From contig NZ_JAIUGV010000007.1 in assembly GCF_020164745.1 (NCBI RefSeq), forward strand, positions 248,001 through 312,000: DNA of 64,000 nucleotides. The letters are read 5' to 3'. The translations under genes were made by a program, and so were the position numbers. This document shows positions 8,445-16,275 of this stretch, piece after piece (within the stretch, counting starts at the first letter, position 1; every line of letters begins with the position of its first letter). Under the pieces are notes generated by a model. It saw nothing but the letters and a program-made list of their open reading frames with translations, did not search any database and was not told the DNA's origin. This DNA is from Mesorhizobium sp. ES1-4. Lineage in GTDB: Bacteria > Pseudomonadota > Alphaproteobacteria > Rhizobiales > Rhizobiaceae.

Positions 8445-9086
8445 ATGATGCCTGCCCAGCGCCTTGCTCGACCATCGACATTCCGCACGCTGCCCGCCTT
8501 CCTGATGATGGCAATCGTGATGCCGCTGCTTGCCGGCTGCGGCTACAACACCATCCCGACGGCGGAAGAGAACGCCAAGGCGGCATGGAGCGAGGTGCTG
8601 AACCAGTACCAGAGGCGCGCCGACCTGATCCCCAACCTGGTCGAGACGGTCAAGGGCTATGCCTCGCATGAAAAGGACACGCTCGACGCGGTGGTCGAGG
8701 CGCGCGCCAAGGCGACGCAGATCACGGTGACGCCTGATACTCTGAAGGATCCCGAAGCCCTCAAGAAGTTCCAGGATGCCCAGGCAGGGCTGACCAGCGC
8801 GCTGTCGCGGCTGATCGCGGTGTCGGAGGCCTATCCCGACCTCAAGGCCAACCAGAATTTCCTGGCGCTGCAGGCGCAGCTCGAAGGCACCGAGAACCGC
8901 ATCGCGGTGGCGCGGCGCGACTATATCCAAGCTGTCAGGGACTATAATCTGACACTGAGGACGTTCCCGTCGGTGCTGTGGGCGACCTTGTGGTTCCGCG
9001 GCAACCAGCCGTTCGCCAATTTCACCGTCGACGAAGACAAGATGCAGCCGCCGAAGGTCGATTTCGGTACGAAGCAGGGCGGGTGA
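8445..9086 (+). CDS. lemA: LemA family lipoprotein
   Basis: A 213-residue LemA-family protein: an N-terminal hydrophobic segment followed by a helical bundle. The lipobox LLAGC (Cys about residue 29) suggests a lipoprotein, where many LemA proteins have a plain membrane anchor. Family hallmarks are RRADLIPNLVETVKGYASHE and the C-terminal YNLTLRTFPS with NFTVDE. The start at 8445 has GAGGGA six bases upstream. It is followed immediately by two TPM-domain genes, a frequent LemA-TPM arrangement. The role is unclear in most bacteria; envelope maintenance is the usual guess. Confidence 0.92.
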   Translation: MMPAQRLARPSTFRTLPAFLMMAIVMPLLAGCGYNTIPTAEENAKAAWSEVLNQYQRRADLIPNLVETVKGYASHEKDTLDAVVEARAKATQITVTPDTLKDPEALKKFQDAQAGLTSALSRLIAVSEAYPDLKANQNFLALQAQLEGTENRIAVARRDYIQAVRDYNLTLRTFPSVLWATLWFRGNQPFANFTVDEDKMQPPKVDFGTKQGG

Positions 9087-9100
9087 CAGCGGGGGTCGAC

Positions 9101-9937
9101 GTGTTGACCTTGCGGACCGATGAGGGGCGAGACGTCGTTCGTCTCGTCGCCGTGGCGCTCGTCATCCTGCTGCTGCCGTTCGCTGCGTTCGCCGCCGATC
9201 TCCCGGCGCTCACGGGCCGTGTGGTCGACAATGCCGGCATCATCGATGCCGGCACGAAAGCGGCATTGGCGCGCAAGCTGGCGGACTTCGAAACCAAGGG
9301 CTCCGACCAGATCGTCGTCGCCACCATCCCCAGTCTCGACGGTGAGGAGATCGAACCCTACGCCAACCGGCTGTTCCGCTTCTGGAAGCTCGGCCAGGCC
9401 AAGGAGAACAACGGCGTCCTGCTTCTTGTCGCGCCAAACGACCGCAAGATGCGCATCGAGGTCGGCTACGGGCTGGAAGGCACACTGACCGACCTGCACA
9501 CCAAGCTGATCATCGAAAACGACATGGTGCCGGCATTCCGCGCCGGCGATTTCTCCGGCGGCATCTCGAAGGCCGTCGACGACATGATCATGGTGCTGCA
9601 AGGCAATCCGGAGGAACTGGAGGCGCGCGGCAAGCGCAACCAGCAGGCGCCGTTCAATGCCGACAATCTGTTCTTCGCCATCTTCATCGGCATCTGGCTG
9701 ATCATCGTGTTTGGCAGCGTCGCGGCCTCGGTCCTGCCGCCGATCTTCGGGCAGAAGCTTGGGCCCGGACGCTATCGCTGGCTCGGCATGACCTTCGAGC
9801 CTGGCCGCCGGTCCTCATCCGGTGGCGGCTGGTCGTCGGGAAGTTCCGGCGGCGGCTGGTCTTCGGGTGGCGGCGGCGGTGGCTTTTCGGGCGGCGGCGG
9901 TTCGTCCGGCGGCGGCGGTTCCTCGGGAAGCTGGTGA
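9101..9937 (+). CDS. TPM domain protein with Gly/Ser-rich tail (YgcG family)
   Basis: A 278-residue envelope protein. A signal peptide spans about residues 10-30 (ending AAFAADLP), followed by a TPM domain to about residue 165, beginning with the typical GRVVDNAGIID and containing RKMRIEVGYGLEG. Next come a transmembrane helix near residues 190-212 and a 50-residue tail of Gly/Ser/Trp runs. I chose GTG at 9101, which has GGGGG upstream; GTG at 9083, overlapping the lemA stop, is the alternative. Such proteins usually pair with LemA. The tail is low complexity and its DNA is internally repetitive. Confidence 0.85.
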   Translation: MLTLRTDEGRDVVRLVAVALVILLLPFAAFAADLPALTGRVVDNAGIIDAGTKAALARKLADFETKGSDQIVVATIPSLDGEEIEPYANRLFRFWKLGQAKENNGVLLLVAPNDRKMRIEVGYGLEGTLTDLHTKLIIENDMVPAFRAGDFSGGISKAVDDMIMVLQGNPEELEARGKRNQQAPFNADNLFFAIFIGIWLIIVFGSVAASVLPPIFGQKLGPGRYRWLGMTFEPGRRSSSGGGWSSGSSGGGWSSGGGGGGFSGGGGSSGGGGSSGSW

Positions 9938-9946
9938 GACAAGATC

Positions 9947-10585
9947 ATGGCAACACGACCGATCAGTCCGCAGGATCATGAGCGCATCGCCGACGCGATC
10001 CGGTCCGCGGAATCCAGGACCGATGGCGAGATCTATTGCGTCATGGCGCATGCCAGCGACGGCTATTTCGCCCGCGCCGCGCTGATGGCGACGCTCGCCA
10101 TGCTGATCGTCAGTCTTGCCGTCGCCTATGGGCTGGAAACCTGGTGGCTCACTATCCGCCTGCCGCATTTCGTCATCGCCCAGCTGCTGGCGCTGGCCTG
10201 CGTGCTGGCCCTGTTGTGGGCGCTGCCGGGCCTGGGCATCCGTATGGTGCCGCTACGGCTGCGCTACCAGGCAGCGCACGCCAATGCGATCAAGCAGTTC
10301 CTCGCCCGCAATGTCCACCGCACCACGGCGCGGACCGGCGTGCTGATCTTCGTCTCGATCGCCGAGCGCTATGCCGAAGTGGTCGCCGATTCAGGCATCG
10401 ACGCCAAGGTCGGCCAACATGTCTGGGACGGAGTGGTGCGCGATCTCACCGCCCATGCCGGCGACGACCGGCTCGCCGACGGCTTCGTCAAGGCGATCGA
10501 GCAGGTGGGGGCGGTGCTGGCTGAGCACTTCCCGGTCTCGACGGGCGACACCAACGAGCTGGATGATCACCTGATCGAAATCTGA
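9947..10585 (+). CDS. TPM domain membrane protein
   Basis: A 212-residue protein with no signal peptide, two adjacent membrane helices at about residues 45-65 and 73-93, and a TPM-like domain. The N-terminal RIADAIRSAESRTDGEIYCV and the C-terminal half (TGVLIFVSIAERYAEVVAD) match the family of short TPM proteins that follow YgcG-type proteins. The gene starts 9 bases after its neighbour and ends the lemA-TPM-TPM unit. A GC-rich hairpin follows. Function is unknown. Confidence 0.8.
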   Translation: MATRPISPQDHERIADAIRSAESRTDGEIYCVMAHASDGYFARAALMATLAMLIVSLAVAYGLETWWLTIRLPHFVIAQLLALACVLALLWALPGLGIRMVPLRLRYQAAHANAIKQFLARNVHRTTARTGVLIFVSIAERYAEVVADSGIDAKVGQHVWDGVVRDLTAHAGDDRLADGFVKAIEQVGAVLAEHFPVSTGDTNELDDHLIEI

Positions 10586-10616
10586 GAGCCTTTCGACCGA
10601 CGCCGCCTTGCCAGAT

Positions 10617-10634
10617 CCGCCCGTTTCCGGGCGG
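10617..10634 (+). terminator. GC-rich hairpin after the lemA unit
   Basis: Perfect seven-base stem CCGCCCG/CGGGCGG with a TTTC loop, 32 bases after the last gene of the unit. There is no clear T-run after it, so termination may be inefficient or factor-dependent. Confidence 0.45.
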
Positions 10635-10736
10635 GCCCCTCCCGATGTCGGCAGTGTAGGATCGGCTGTGAGAAAGCGGCTGGCGGGCCGCCGGGACTCT
10701 TGCAATCGGCCGATGCGGGTCTATGGTTAACAAATC

Positions 10737-11243
10737 ATGAATACGCTGACGATCGACATCCGGAAAGCCGACCCACGCGATGCAGGCGCCATCGCCGAAG
10801 TGCATCTGGAAGCCTGGCGCGGCGCCTATTGCGGGATCATTCCGCACCGCACGCTGACGTCGATGATCAACCGCCGCGGCGCCGACTGGTGGGCGAATGC
10901 GATTCGCCGTGCCGCCACGGTTCTGGTGGTCGAGATCGGCGGCACGATCGCCGGCTATGCGACGATCGGCAAGAACCGCGCCCGGGAACTCAAGCAGCAA
11001 GGCGAGATCTACGAACTGTATCTGCGCCCGGAGTATCAGGGCATCGGCCTCGGCCGGCGGCTGTTTTCGGCGGCCAGGGCGCGACTCGCTGATCATGGCT
11101 TGAAAGGCATGGTGGTGTGGGCGCTTGAAGACAACCAGAACGCGCTGGCCTTCTATGCAGGCGCCGGCGGCCGTGACATTGCCGAGGGTGTCGAGATCTT
11201 CGAGCAGAAGGCGCTGAAGAAGGTCGCCTTCGTCTGGGAGTGA
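10737..11243 (+). CDS. GNAT family N-acetyltransferase
   Basis: A 168-residue acetyl-CoA-dependent acyltransferase of the GNAT superfamily. The N-terminal IRKADPRDAGAIAEVHLEAW and the acetyl-CoA-binding stretch ELYLRPEYQGIGLGRRLF (motif A, Q/RxxGxG/A at about residue 105) are clear, followed by ALEDNQNALAFYAGAGG, the usual motif B region. The substrate is not predictable. No strong ribosome site precedes the ATG. It stands alone between the lemA unit and ppa. Confidence 0.9.
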   Translation: MNTLTIDIRKADPRDAGAIAEVHLEAWRGAYCGIIPHRTLTSMINRRGADWWANAIRRAATVLVVEIGGTIAGYATIGKNRARELKQQGEIYELYLRPEYQGIGLGRRLFSAARARLADHGLKGMVVWALEDNQNALAFYAGAGGRDIAEGVEIFEQKALKKVAFVWE

Positions 11244-11433
11244 CCGCCGGGACCATCGCGGAAGGCGAAGTCCCGGGCACACGCAAAATCACGACGCTGA
11301 AACATCTTGTGCCGATGATTGACCGCGTTGAACACGATCGCGTCGTACCCGACGTGCGTGAACACCATTCGCCGCATTGCACCATTGTGCGCCGCCCGCT
11401 ATCGGTTTCCCACATCGAGAGAGGGACAATGCC

Positions 11434-11967
11434 ATGCGCATCGAAGCCGTAGCCACCGGAAAGAATCCGCCTGAGGACGTCAACGTCATCATCGAAGTGC
11501 CGATCGGCGGCGAGCCGATCAAATATGAGATGGACAAGGAAGCCGGCACATTGTTCGTCGACCGCTTCCTCCACACTTCGATGCGCTACCCCGGCAACTA
11601 CGGCTTCGTGCCGCACACGCTGTCGGGCGACGGCGATCCGATCGACGTACTGGTCTGCAACACCCGCGCCCTGGTGCCGGGCTGCGTCATCAACGTGCGG
11701 CCGATCGGCGTGCTGATCATGGAAGACAATGCCGGCCAGGACGAAAAAATCATCGCGGTGCCGTCACCGAAGCTGACGCTGCGCTACGAGAACGTCACCG
11801 AATACACGCAGCTGCCCGACATCACGCGTCAGCAGGTGCAGCACTTCTTCGAGCACTACAAGGATCTCGAGCCCGGCAAATGGGTCAAGATCGAAGGCTG
11901 GCACGATTCGAAATACGCCAAGAAGATGATCGTGGACGCGATCGAACGGGCGAAGAACAGCAAGTAG
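11434..11967 (+). CDS. ppa: Inorganic pyrophosphatase (family I)
   Basis: Hydrolyses pyrophosphate to phosphate, pulling biosynthetic reactions forward; cytoplasmic, metal-dependent. The 177-residue length is standard for bacterial family I enzymes. The active-site signature DGDPIDVLV (three catalytic aspartates) lies near residue 65-73, preceded by [12 protein letters not shown]. The start at 11434 is preceded by GAGAGGGA. It stands alone with a short CCGGC/GCCGG hairpin after the stop at about 11989-12003. Confidence 0.97.
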   Translation: MRIEAVATGKNPPEDVNVIIEVPIGGEPIKYEMDKEAGTLFVDRFLHTSMRYPGNYGFVPHTLSGDGDPIDVLVCNTRALVPGCVINVRPIGVLIMEDNAGQDEKIIAVPSPKLTLRYENVTEYTQLPDITRQQVQHFFEHYKDLEPGKWVKIEGWHDSKYAKKMIVDAIERAKNSK

Positions 11968-11976
11968 CCCGAGCGG

Positions 11977-12072
11977 TCAGTTATCGACCCGGCCGAAAGC
12001 CGGCACGTTGCCGATCACCACGCGCTTGTCCTTGCCGCAGGCGATCGCTCCGTGCGTTGTCGTCAAGCCCAA
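11977..12072 (-). pseudogene. Possible C-terminal gene remnant
   Basis: The minus strand has an open stretch of 31 codons ending in a stop at 11977 and closed upstream by an in-frame TAA at 12078. The predicted residues (AIACGKDKRVVIGNVPAFG) look like ordinary protein rather than antisense noise. There is no ATG start and no ribosome site. I cannot assign a family. It may be the tail of a decayed gene, or simply intergenic sequence. Confidence 0.2.
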
Positions 12073-12105
12073 TTGTTAGCGACTGCGCTGCGGCGCCTGA
12101 AAGTC

Positions 12106-12726
12106 TTATTCCTTCAAGCTTGCTTCGATCAGCAGGTCGGCGTTGCGGGCGACCGATTGCGCCGGGCCGCCGAGGCCGAACAGCTGGCCGCTGATATAGG
12201 CGCCCTCGATGAGGAGCAGCAGCCCGTCGCCCAGCGTATCGGCGTCTGGCGCGCCCATCGCGGCCGCCATGGCGCGGAGGCGACGGCGCAATTCCTGCTT
12301 GTTGGCCTCGCTGACCACACGGGCCGGATGGCTGTGGTCGGGATATTCGACCGCCGCATTGGTCATGCCGCAGCCGCGATAGTCCGCCACTTGCGTTCGC
12401 GTGCCGATGCGGGTCAGGAAAGCCCTGATCTGCGCGCGCGGGTCGCCGGGATTGGCGGCAACGGCCTCATCGAAACGCTCCCAGTATTCAAGGTCATATT
12501 GCCTGAGATAGGAGGCGGCCAGTTCGTCCTTGGAGGGAAAGCTGCGGTAGAGGCTTGGCTTGGTGACGCCGGCGCGCTTGACGATCTCGTCGACGCCGAT
12601 CGCCCGGATGCCTCGCCGGTAGAACAGGTCATAGGCCACGTCGAGGATTTTCTTGGCGGCCTTGGGTGACGCCAATGCATGACCGTCGCTGATGGTCGGT
12701 TCAATATTTTTGTCGGCCGGCATCAT
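12106..12726 (-). CDS. TetR/AcrR family transcriptional repressor
   Basis: A 206-residue one-component regulator. The N-terminal helix-turn-helix spans about residues 25-70, with IGVDEIVKRAGVTKPSLYRSF and the typical FPSKDEL linker. The C-terminal helical domain would bind an inducer and dimerise. It is divergent from an MFS transporter gene 71 bases away. The shared gap holds two inverted copies of a 17-base operator-like sequence, so it most likely represses both itself and the transporter. The ligand is unknown. The start could be either of two adjacent ATGs (12726 or 12723). Confidence 0.93.
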   Translation of the reverse strand: MMPADKNIEPTISDGHALASPKAAKKILDVAYDLFYRRGIRAIGVDEIVKRAGVTKPSLYRSFPSKDELAASYLRQYDLEYWERFDEAVAANPGDPRAQIRAFLTRIGTRTQVADYRGCGMTNAAVEYPDHSHPARVVSEANKQELRRRLRAMAAAMGAPDADTLGDGLLLLIEGAYISGQLFGLGGPAQSVARNADLLIEASLKE

Positions 12727-12744
12727 GGGAACTCGATTGACAAT

Positions 12745-12797
12745 GTTACCGATCGGTACGTATACAAGCCTCTCATTGAAACGTACCGGTCAGTAAC
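12745..12797. promoter_or_regulatory. Paired TetR-type operators between tetR and MFS genes
   Basis: GTTACCGATCGGTACGT at 12745-12761 is matched at 14 of 17 positions by the reverse complement of 12781-12797 (GTTACTGACCGGTACGT). The core ACCGATCGGT is a perfect palindrome. Centres are 36 bases apart. The second copy touches the ATG of the transporter gene, and the first lies about 20 bases before the regulator start. Confidence 0.75.
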
Positions 12798-14081
12798 ATG
12801 ATAGCTCAGTCCCGTCCCTTTGGCCAGCGCTACGCTTTCGTCGTGGTCGGCGTCATATTCCTTTGCCTGTTGATCGCGGCCGGCCTGCGCTCCGCGCCCG
12901 CCGTCATGATGTTGCCGCTGGAAAACAGTTTCGGGTGGCGGCGGGACGTCATCTCGCTCGCCGCCGGCGTCGGCATCCTGCTCTATGGCCTGACCGGTCC
13001 CTTCGCCGCCGCGCTGATGGAGCGCATCGGGCTGCGCCGCACGCTGCTCGCCGCGCTGGTGGTGATGTCGGGTTCGACCGCGCTCAGCCTGCTGATGACC
13101 AAGCCATGGCACCTGTTCATCACCTGGGGCGTTTTTTCCGGCATCGGATCCGGCGCCGTCGCCAGCGTGCTTGGCGCCACGATCGTCAACCGCTGGTTCA
13201 AGACCAATCGCGGCCTTGTCATGGGGCTGATGTCGGCCTCCAGCGCGACAGGCATGCTGGTGTTTCTGCCGCTGATCGCTTCGCTGGCGCAAGCCGGGGG
13301 CTGGCAGCCGGTCGTGCTTGCCGTCGCAATCGCGACCGCGGCCCTGATCCCATTTGTCTGGCTGCTGGTGCCGGAGCGCCCGGCCTCGATCGGCATGGTG
13401 CGTTACGGCGCCGAGACGGATGACGTTCCGCCGGTGCCGCCGGCTTCGCAAGGCAATTTCCTGGCGCATACGCTCGGCACGCTGCGCCGCGCCGCCGGGA
13501 CACGGGTCTTCTGGTACCTGTTCGCCACCTTCTTCGTCTGCGGCTTCACCACCAACGGCCTGGTCGGCACGCATCTGATCGCCTTCTGCGGCGACATGGG
13601 CATCGGCGAGGTGCAGGCAGCCGGCCTGCTGTCGATGATGGGCATCTTCGACCTGATCGGAACAACGCTGTCCGGCTGGCTCACCGACCGTTTCGACCCG
13701 CGCAAGCTGCTCGGCGTCTACTACGCCGTGCGCGGCCTGTCGCTGATCTACCTGCCCTATTCAGGCTTCTCCGCGACCAGCCTGATCATCTTCGCCGTGC
13801 TCTACGGTCTCGACTGGATCGCCACCGTGCCGCCGACCCTGAGGCTCGCCAACGAGGCGTTCGGCGACCGCAGCGGGCCGATCGTGTTCGGCTGGATCGT
13901 TGCCGGCCACCAGGTGGGCGCCGCCACCGCCGCTGCGTTCGGCGGCACCATGCGCGAGCTGCAGGGCAGTTACGAACTGGCCTTCCTCATTGCCGGCATG
14001 GCGGCTATCGCCGCCGCCTGTATTTCGCTCCTGATCAACACCAGCCGGCCGGCCTTCGATCCGGAGCCGCAGGCGGCTTGA
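12798..14081 (+). CDS. MFS transporter, monocarboxylate/oxalate-formate antiporter-like
   Basis: A 427-residue inner-membrane carrier with about twelve hydrophobic segments in two halves. The overall look (RSAPAVMMLPLENSFGWRRDVISLAAGVG near the start, then GLMSASSATGMLVFLPLIASLAQ) fits the MCT/OFA-type branch of the major facilitator superfamily. It is divergently transcribed from a TetR regulator, with an operator-like sequence abutting its ATG, so expression is probably induced by a ligand of that regulator. The substrate and direction (uptake or export) are not evident. Confidence 0.9.
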   Translation: MIAQSRPFGQRYAFVVVGVIFLCLLIAAGLRSAPAVMMLPLENSFGWRRDVISLAAGVGILLYGLTGPFAAALMERIGLRRTLLAALVVMSGSTALSLLMTKPWHLFITWGVFSGIGSGAVASVLGATIVNRWFKTNRGLVMGLMSASSATGMLVFLPLIASLAQAGGWQPVVLAVAIATAALIPFVWLLVPERPASIGMVRYGAETDDVPPVPPASQGNFLAHTLGTLRRAAGTRVFWYLFATFFVCGFTTNGLVGTHLIAFCGDMGIGEVQAAGLLSMMGIFDLIGTTLSGWLTDRFDPRKLLGVYYAVRGLSLIYLPYSGFSATSLIIFAVLYGLDWIATVPPTLRLANEAFGDRSGPIVFGWIVAGHQVGAATAAAFGGTMRELQGSYELAFLIAGMAAIAAACISLLINTSRPAFDPEPQAA

Positions 14082-14086
14082 GCTGC

Positions 14087-14106
14087 TGATCTTCCCCTCA
14101 AGGGGG
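14087..14106 (+). terminator. C/G-run hairpin after MFS gene
   Basis: CTTCCCC/GGGGGAG-type imperfect hairpin 6 bases after the transporter stop. It resembles one half of the mosaic element at 2837-2990 and may serve as a weak terminator. Confidence 0.4.
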
Positions 14107-14208
14107 GGAGATTGGCAGCTGTTACGAAAAGTTCATGGTTTCGAGATGCGTCTGCAACACTGACGCTGGACCTTGGCGGCATCGTTCAACGCCATCCAGG
14201 AGACAGCC

Positions 14209-15783
14209 ATGAACAAGCTTTCGATGACCCGCCGCGCCTTCGTCACTTCGGCCAGCGCGGCCGGTCTCCTCGGAGCCTCCGGTCTCGCGCTGCCCTATTA
14301 TTCCCGCGCCAGCCAGCGCCCGGCCTTTACCCACGGCGTCCAGTCTGGCGATGTCGACGCAACCAGCGGCATGGTCTGGACGCGTACCGACCGGCCGTCA
14401 CGCGTCATGTTCGAGGTGTCGTCGACGGAAAGCTTCGCCAACCCGACCCGGCTGGCGCCGCTCGACACCTCGCCGGCCAGCGACTACACGGTCAAGCGGC
14501 TGCTCACCGATCTCGCTTCGGACCAGGATATCTTCTACCGCATGACGGCGGCGGACCTCGCCGACGTCAACGCCGTGTCCGAGCCGATCGTCGGCCGCTT
14601 CCGCACCGCGCCGGCCTCGAAGCGCGACGTCCGCTTCGCCTGGTCGGGCGACACCGCCGGCCAGGGCTGGGGCATCGACGAGACCGGCATGAAGACCTAT
14701 GCCACCATCGCCAAACACACGCCCGATTTCTTCCTGCACTCGGGCGACACCATCTATGCCGACGGCGCGATGAAGGACGAGGTCGACCTGCCCGGCGGCG
14801 GCAAGTGGAAGAACGTCGTTCTCATCGACGGCAAGCGCAAGGTCGCCGAGACGCTGGACGAATACCGCGACCAGTGGAAATACAACATGATGGACAAGAA
14901 CGTGCTGGAACTCAGCGCCATCTGCCCGACCTTCTACCAGTGGGACGACCATGAGGTGCTGAACAATTGGTCGGATTCGAAGAACCTCAGCGCCGACGAT
15001 CGCTACAAGGAGAAATCCATCCACGTGCTGGCGGCGCGCGCGGCGCGCGCCTTCCATGAAATGACCACCATCCGATATGAGCCGTCCGAGCCCGGCCGCG
15101 TCTACCGCAAGATTGCCCACGGGCCGCTGCTCGACGTCTTCTTCCTCGACATGCGCTCCTATCGCGGCCCCAACGGCCCTGACATGCAGGACACGATGAC
15201 CCCGCAGTCGCGCATGCTCGGCGAACAGCAAACGAAATGGTTGAAGCGCGAACTGGCGAACTCCAAGGCGACCTGGAAGGTCATCGCCGCCGACATGCCG
15301 CTCGGCCTCGTCGTCTGGGACGACGGCGCCAAGAAGGTTGGGGCCGAGGCGGTCAGCAATGGCGACAACGGCCTGCCAAAAGGACGCGAGCTCGAAATCG
15401 CCGACCTGCTGCGCTACATCAAGAACGCCGGCATCACCAACACGGTGTGGCTGACCGCCGACGTGCACTACACCGCCGCGCACTATTACAATCCCGACAA
15501 GGCGCAGTTCCAGGACTTCAATCCGTTCTGGGAATTCGTGTCGGGCCCGATCCATGCCGGAACGTTCGGACCGAACGATTTCGACATGACCTTCGGTCCC
15601 GAGTTGAAGTTCATCAAGGCGCCGAGCGCCGAAGAGGGACAAAACCTGCCGCCGTCAGCCGGCTTGCAATTCTTCGGCCTCGTCGAAATCCAGGGCGCCA
15701 CCGAACAGATGACGGTGCGGTTGATGGATCGCGACGACAATGAACTTTACAAGATCACGCTCGATCCGGTGCGGTCGGCATAA
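14209..15783 (+). CDS. phoD: PhoD-type alkaline phosphatase, Tat-exported
   Basis: Extracytoplasmic phosphomonoesterase/phosphodiesterase of the PhoD family, 524 residues. The N-terminus carries a twin-arginine signal (TRRAFVTSA, Arg 8 and 9, then a hydrophobic stretch to about residue 36), so export is folded and Tat-dependent. The family sequence follows: FTHGVQSGDVDATSGMVWTR, AWSGDTAGQGWG, FLHSGDTIYADG, QWDDHEVLNNW and LTADVHYTAAHYYNP, which carry the metal and active-site residues. AGGAGA lies 7 bases before the ATG. It probably releases phosphate from organic phosphorus; a Pho box was not identified. Confidence 0.93.
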   Translation: MNKLSMTRRAFVTSASAAGLLGASGLALPYYSRASQRPAFTHGVQSGDVDATSGMVWTRTDRPSRVMFEVSSTESFANPTRLAPLDTSPASDYTVKRLLTDLASDQDIFYRMTAADLADVNAVSEPIVGRFRTAPASKRDVRFAWSGDTAGQGWGIDETGMKTYATIAKHTPDFFLHSGDTIYADGAMKDEVDLPGGGKWKNVVLIDGKRKVAETLDEYRDQWKYNMMDKNVLELSAICPTFYQWDDHEVLNNWSDSKNLSADDRYKEKSIHVLAARAARAFHEMTTIRYEPSEPGRVYRKIAHGPLLDVFFLDMRSYRGPNGPDMQDTMTPQSRMLGEQQTKWLKRELANSKATWKVIAADMPLGLVVWDDGAKKVGAEAVSNGDNGLPKGRELEIADLLRYIKNAGITNTVWLTADVHYTAAHYYNPDKAQFQDFNPFWEFVSGPIHAGTFGPNDFDMTFGPELKFIKAPSAEEGQNLPPSAGLQFFGLVEIQGATEQMTVRLMDRDDNELYKITLDPVRSA

Positions 15784-15796
15784 GGACCGGCGGGCC

Positions 15797-16078
15797 TCAG
15801 TCCGGATAGCAGACCATCGGAATGTGGGGCCAAACCGCCGCATCGCAGTTGGCGCTGGCCTGTCTCTGCCTGAAGGCGGCTGAAACCGGCCCGGTCACCA
15901 CCGGGTCGACGCCGTCGGGTGCGTCGGCAAAGGCCTGTTGCGCGGAAGGCTCGTCGGCCGGCAGGACAGGCCGCGCCTCCTGCAGCGCCGCGGCCGACTG
16001 TGCGGCGTTGACCGCCAGCAATACGGCAAAGGCACAGGACGCGATAAGCGGCCAAAATCGGTTGAGTCTATCGGTCAT
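15797..16078 (-). CDS. Small secreted protein of unknown function
   Basis: A 93-residue protein with an N-terminal hydrophobic stretch (about residues 7-27, ending near AQSAAA) that looks like a signal peptide or anchor. An Ala/Pro-rich middle and a short C-terminal part with two cysteines (NCDAAVWPHIPMVCYPD) follow; the cysteines could form a disulfide in the periplasm. I chose ATG 16078; an upstream in-frame ATG at 16132 would add 18 residues before the hydrophobic stretch. It is convergent with phoD. No family recognised. Confidence 0.65.
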   Translation of the reverse strand: MTDRLNRFWPLIASCAFAVLLAVNAAQSAAALQEARPVLPADEPSAQQAFADAPDGVDPVVTGPVSAAFRQRQASANCDAAVWPHIPMVCYPD

Positions 16079-16183
16079 GACGTTCGAACTGCCCGGGCCC
16101 TCAAAGGTTCCCGCCTTGGTTAACAAAATCATCTCACACGCAGATGCTTAAGATTTGATGAGTATTTGGTGTCGCGCGTCCCC

Positions 16184-16199
16184 TTTCGCAACTGCGAAA
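16184..16199. promoter_or_regulatory. Perfect palindrome upstream of typA
   Basis: TTTCGCA/TGCGAAA arms with an AC spacer, 77 bases before the typA start and about 105 bases before the divergent small secreted-protein gene. No T-run follows in the typA direction, so an operator or mRNA hairpin is more likely than a terminator. Confidence 0.35.
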
Positions 16200-16275
16200 A
16201 ACCCTGTATGAGCCGCGCAACCGAAAGAGGCAGCGCCTTTGGCCTGCTGCCTGCAACGCTTCCGAGACCAGAATC

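Noticed and set aside
9820..9935. Repetitive GGCGGC-rich stretch that could be taken for a tandem repeat locus
   Set aside because: It encodes the Gly/Ser-rich tail of the TPM protein in frame; no constant repeat unit with spacers.
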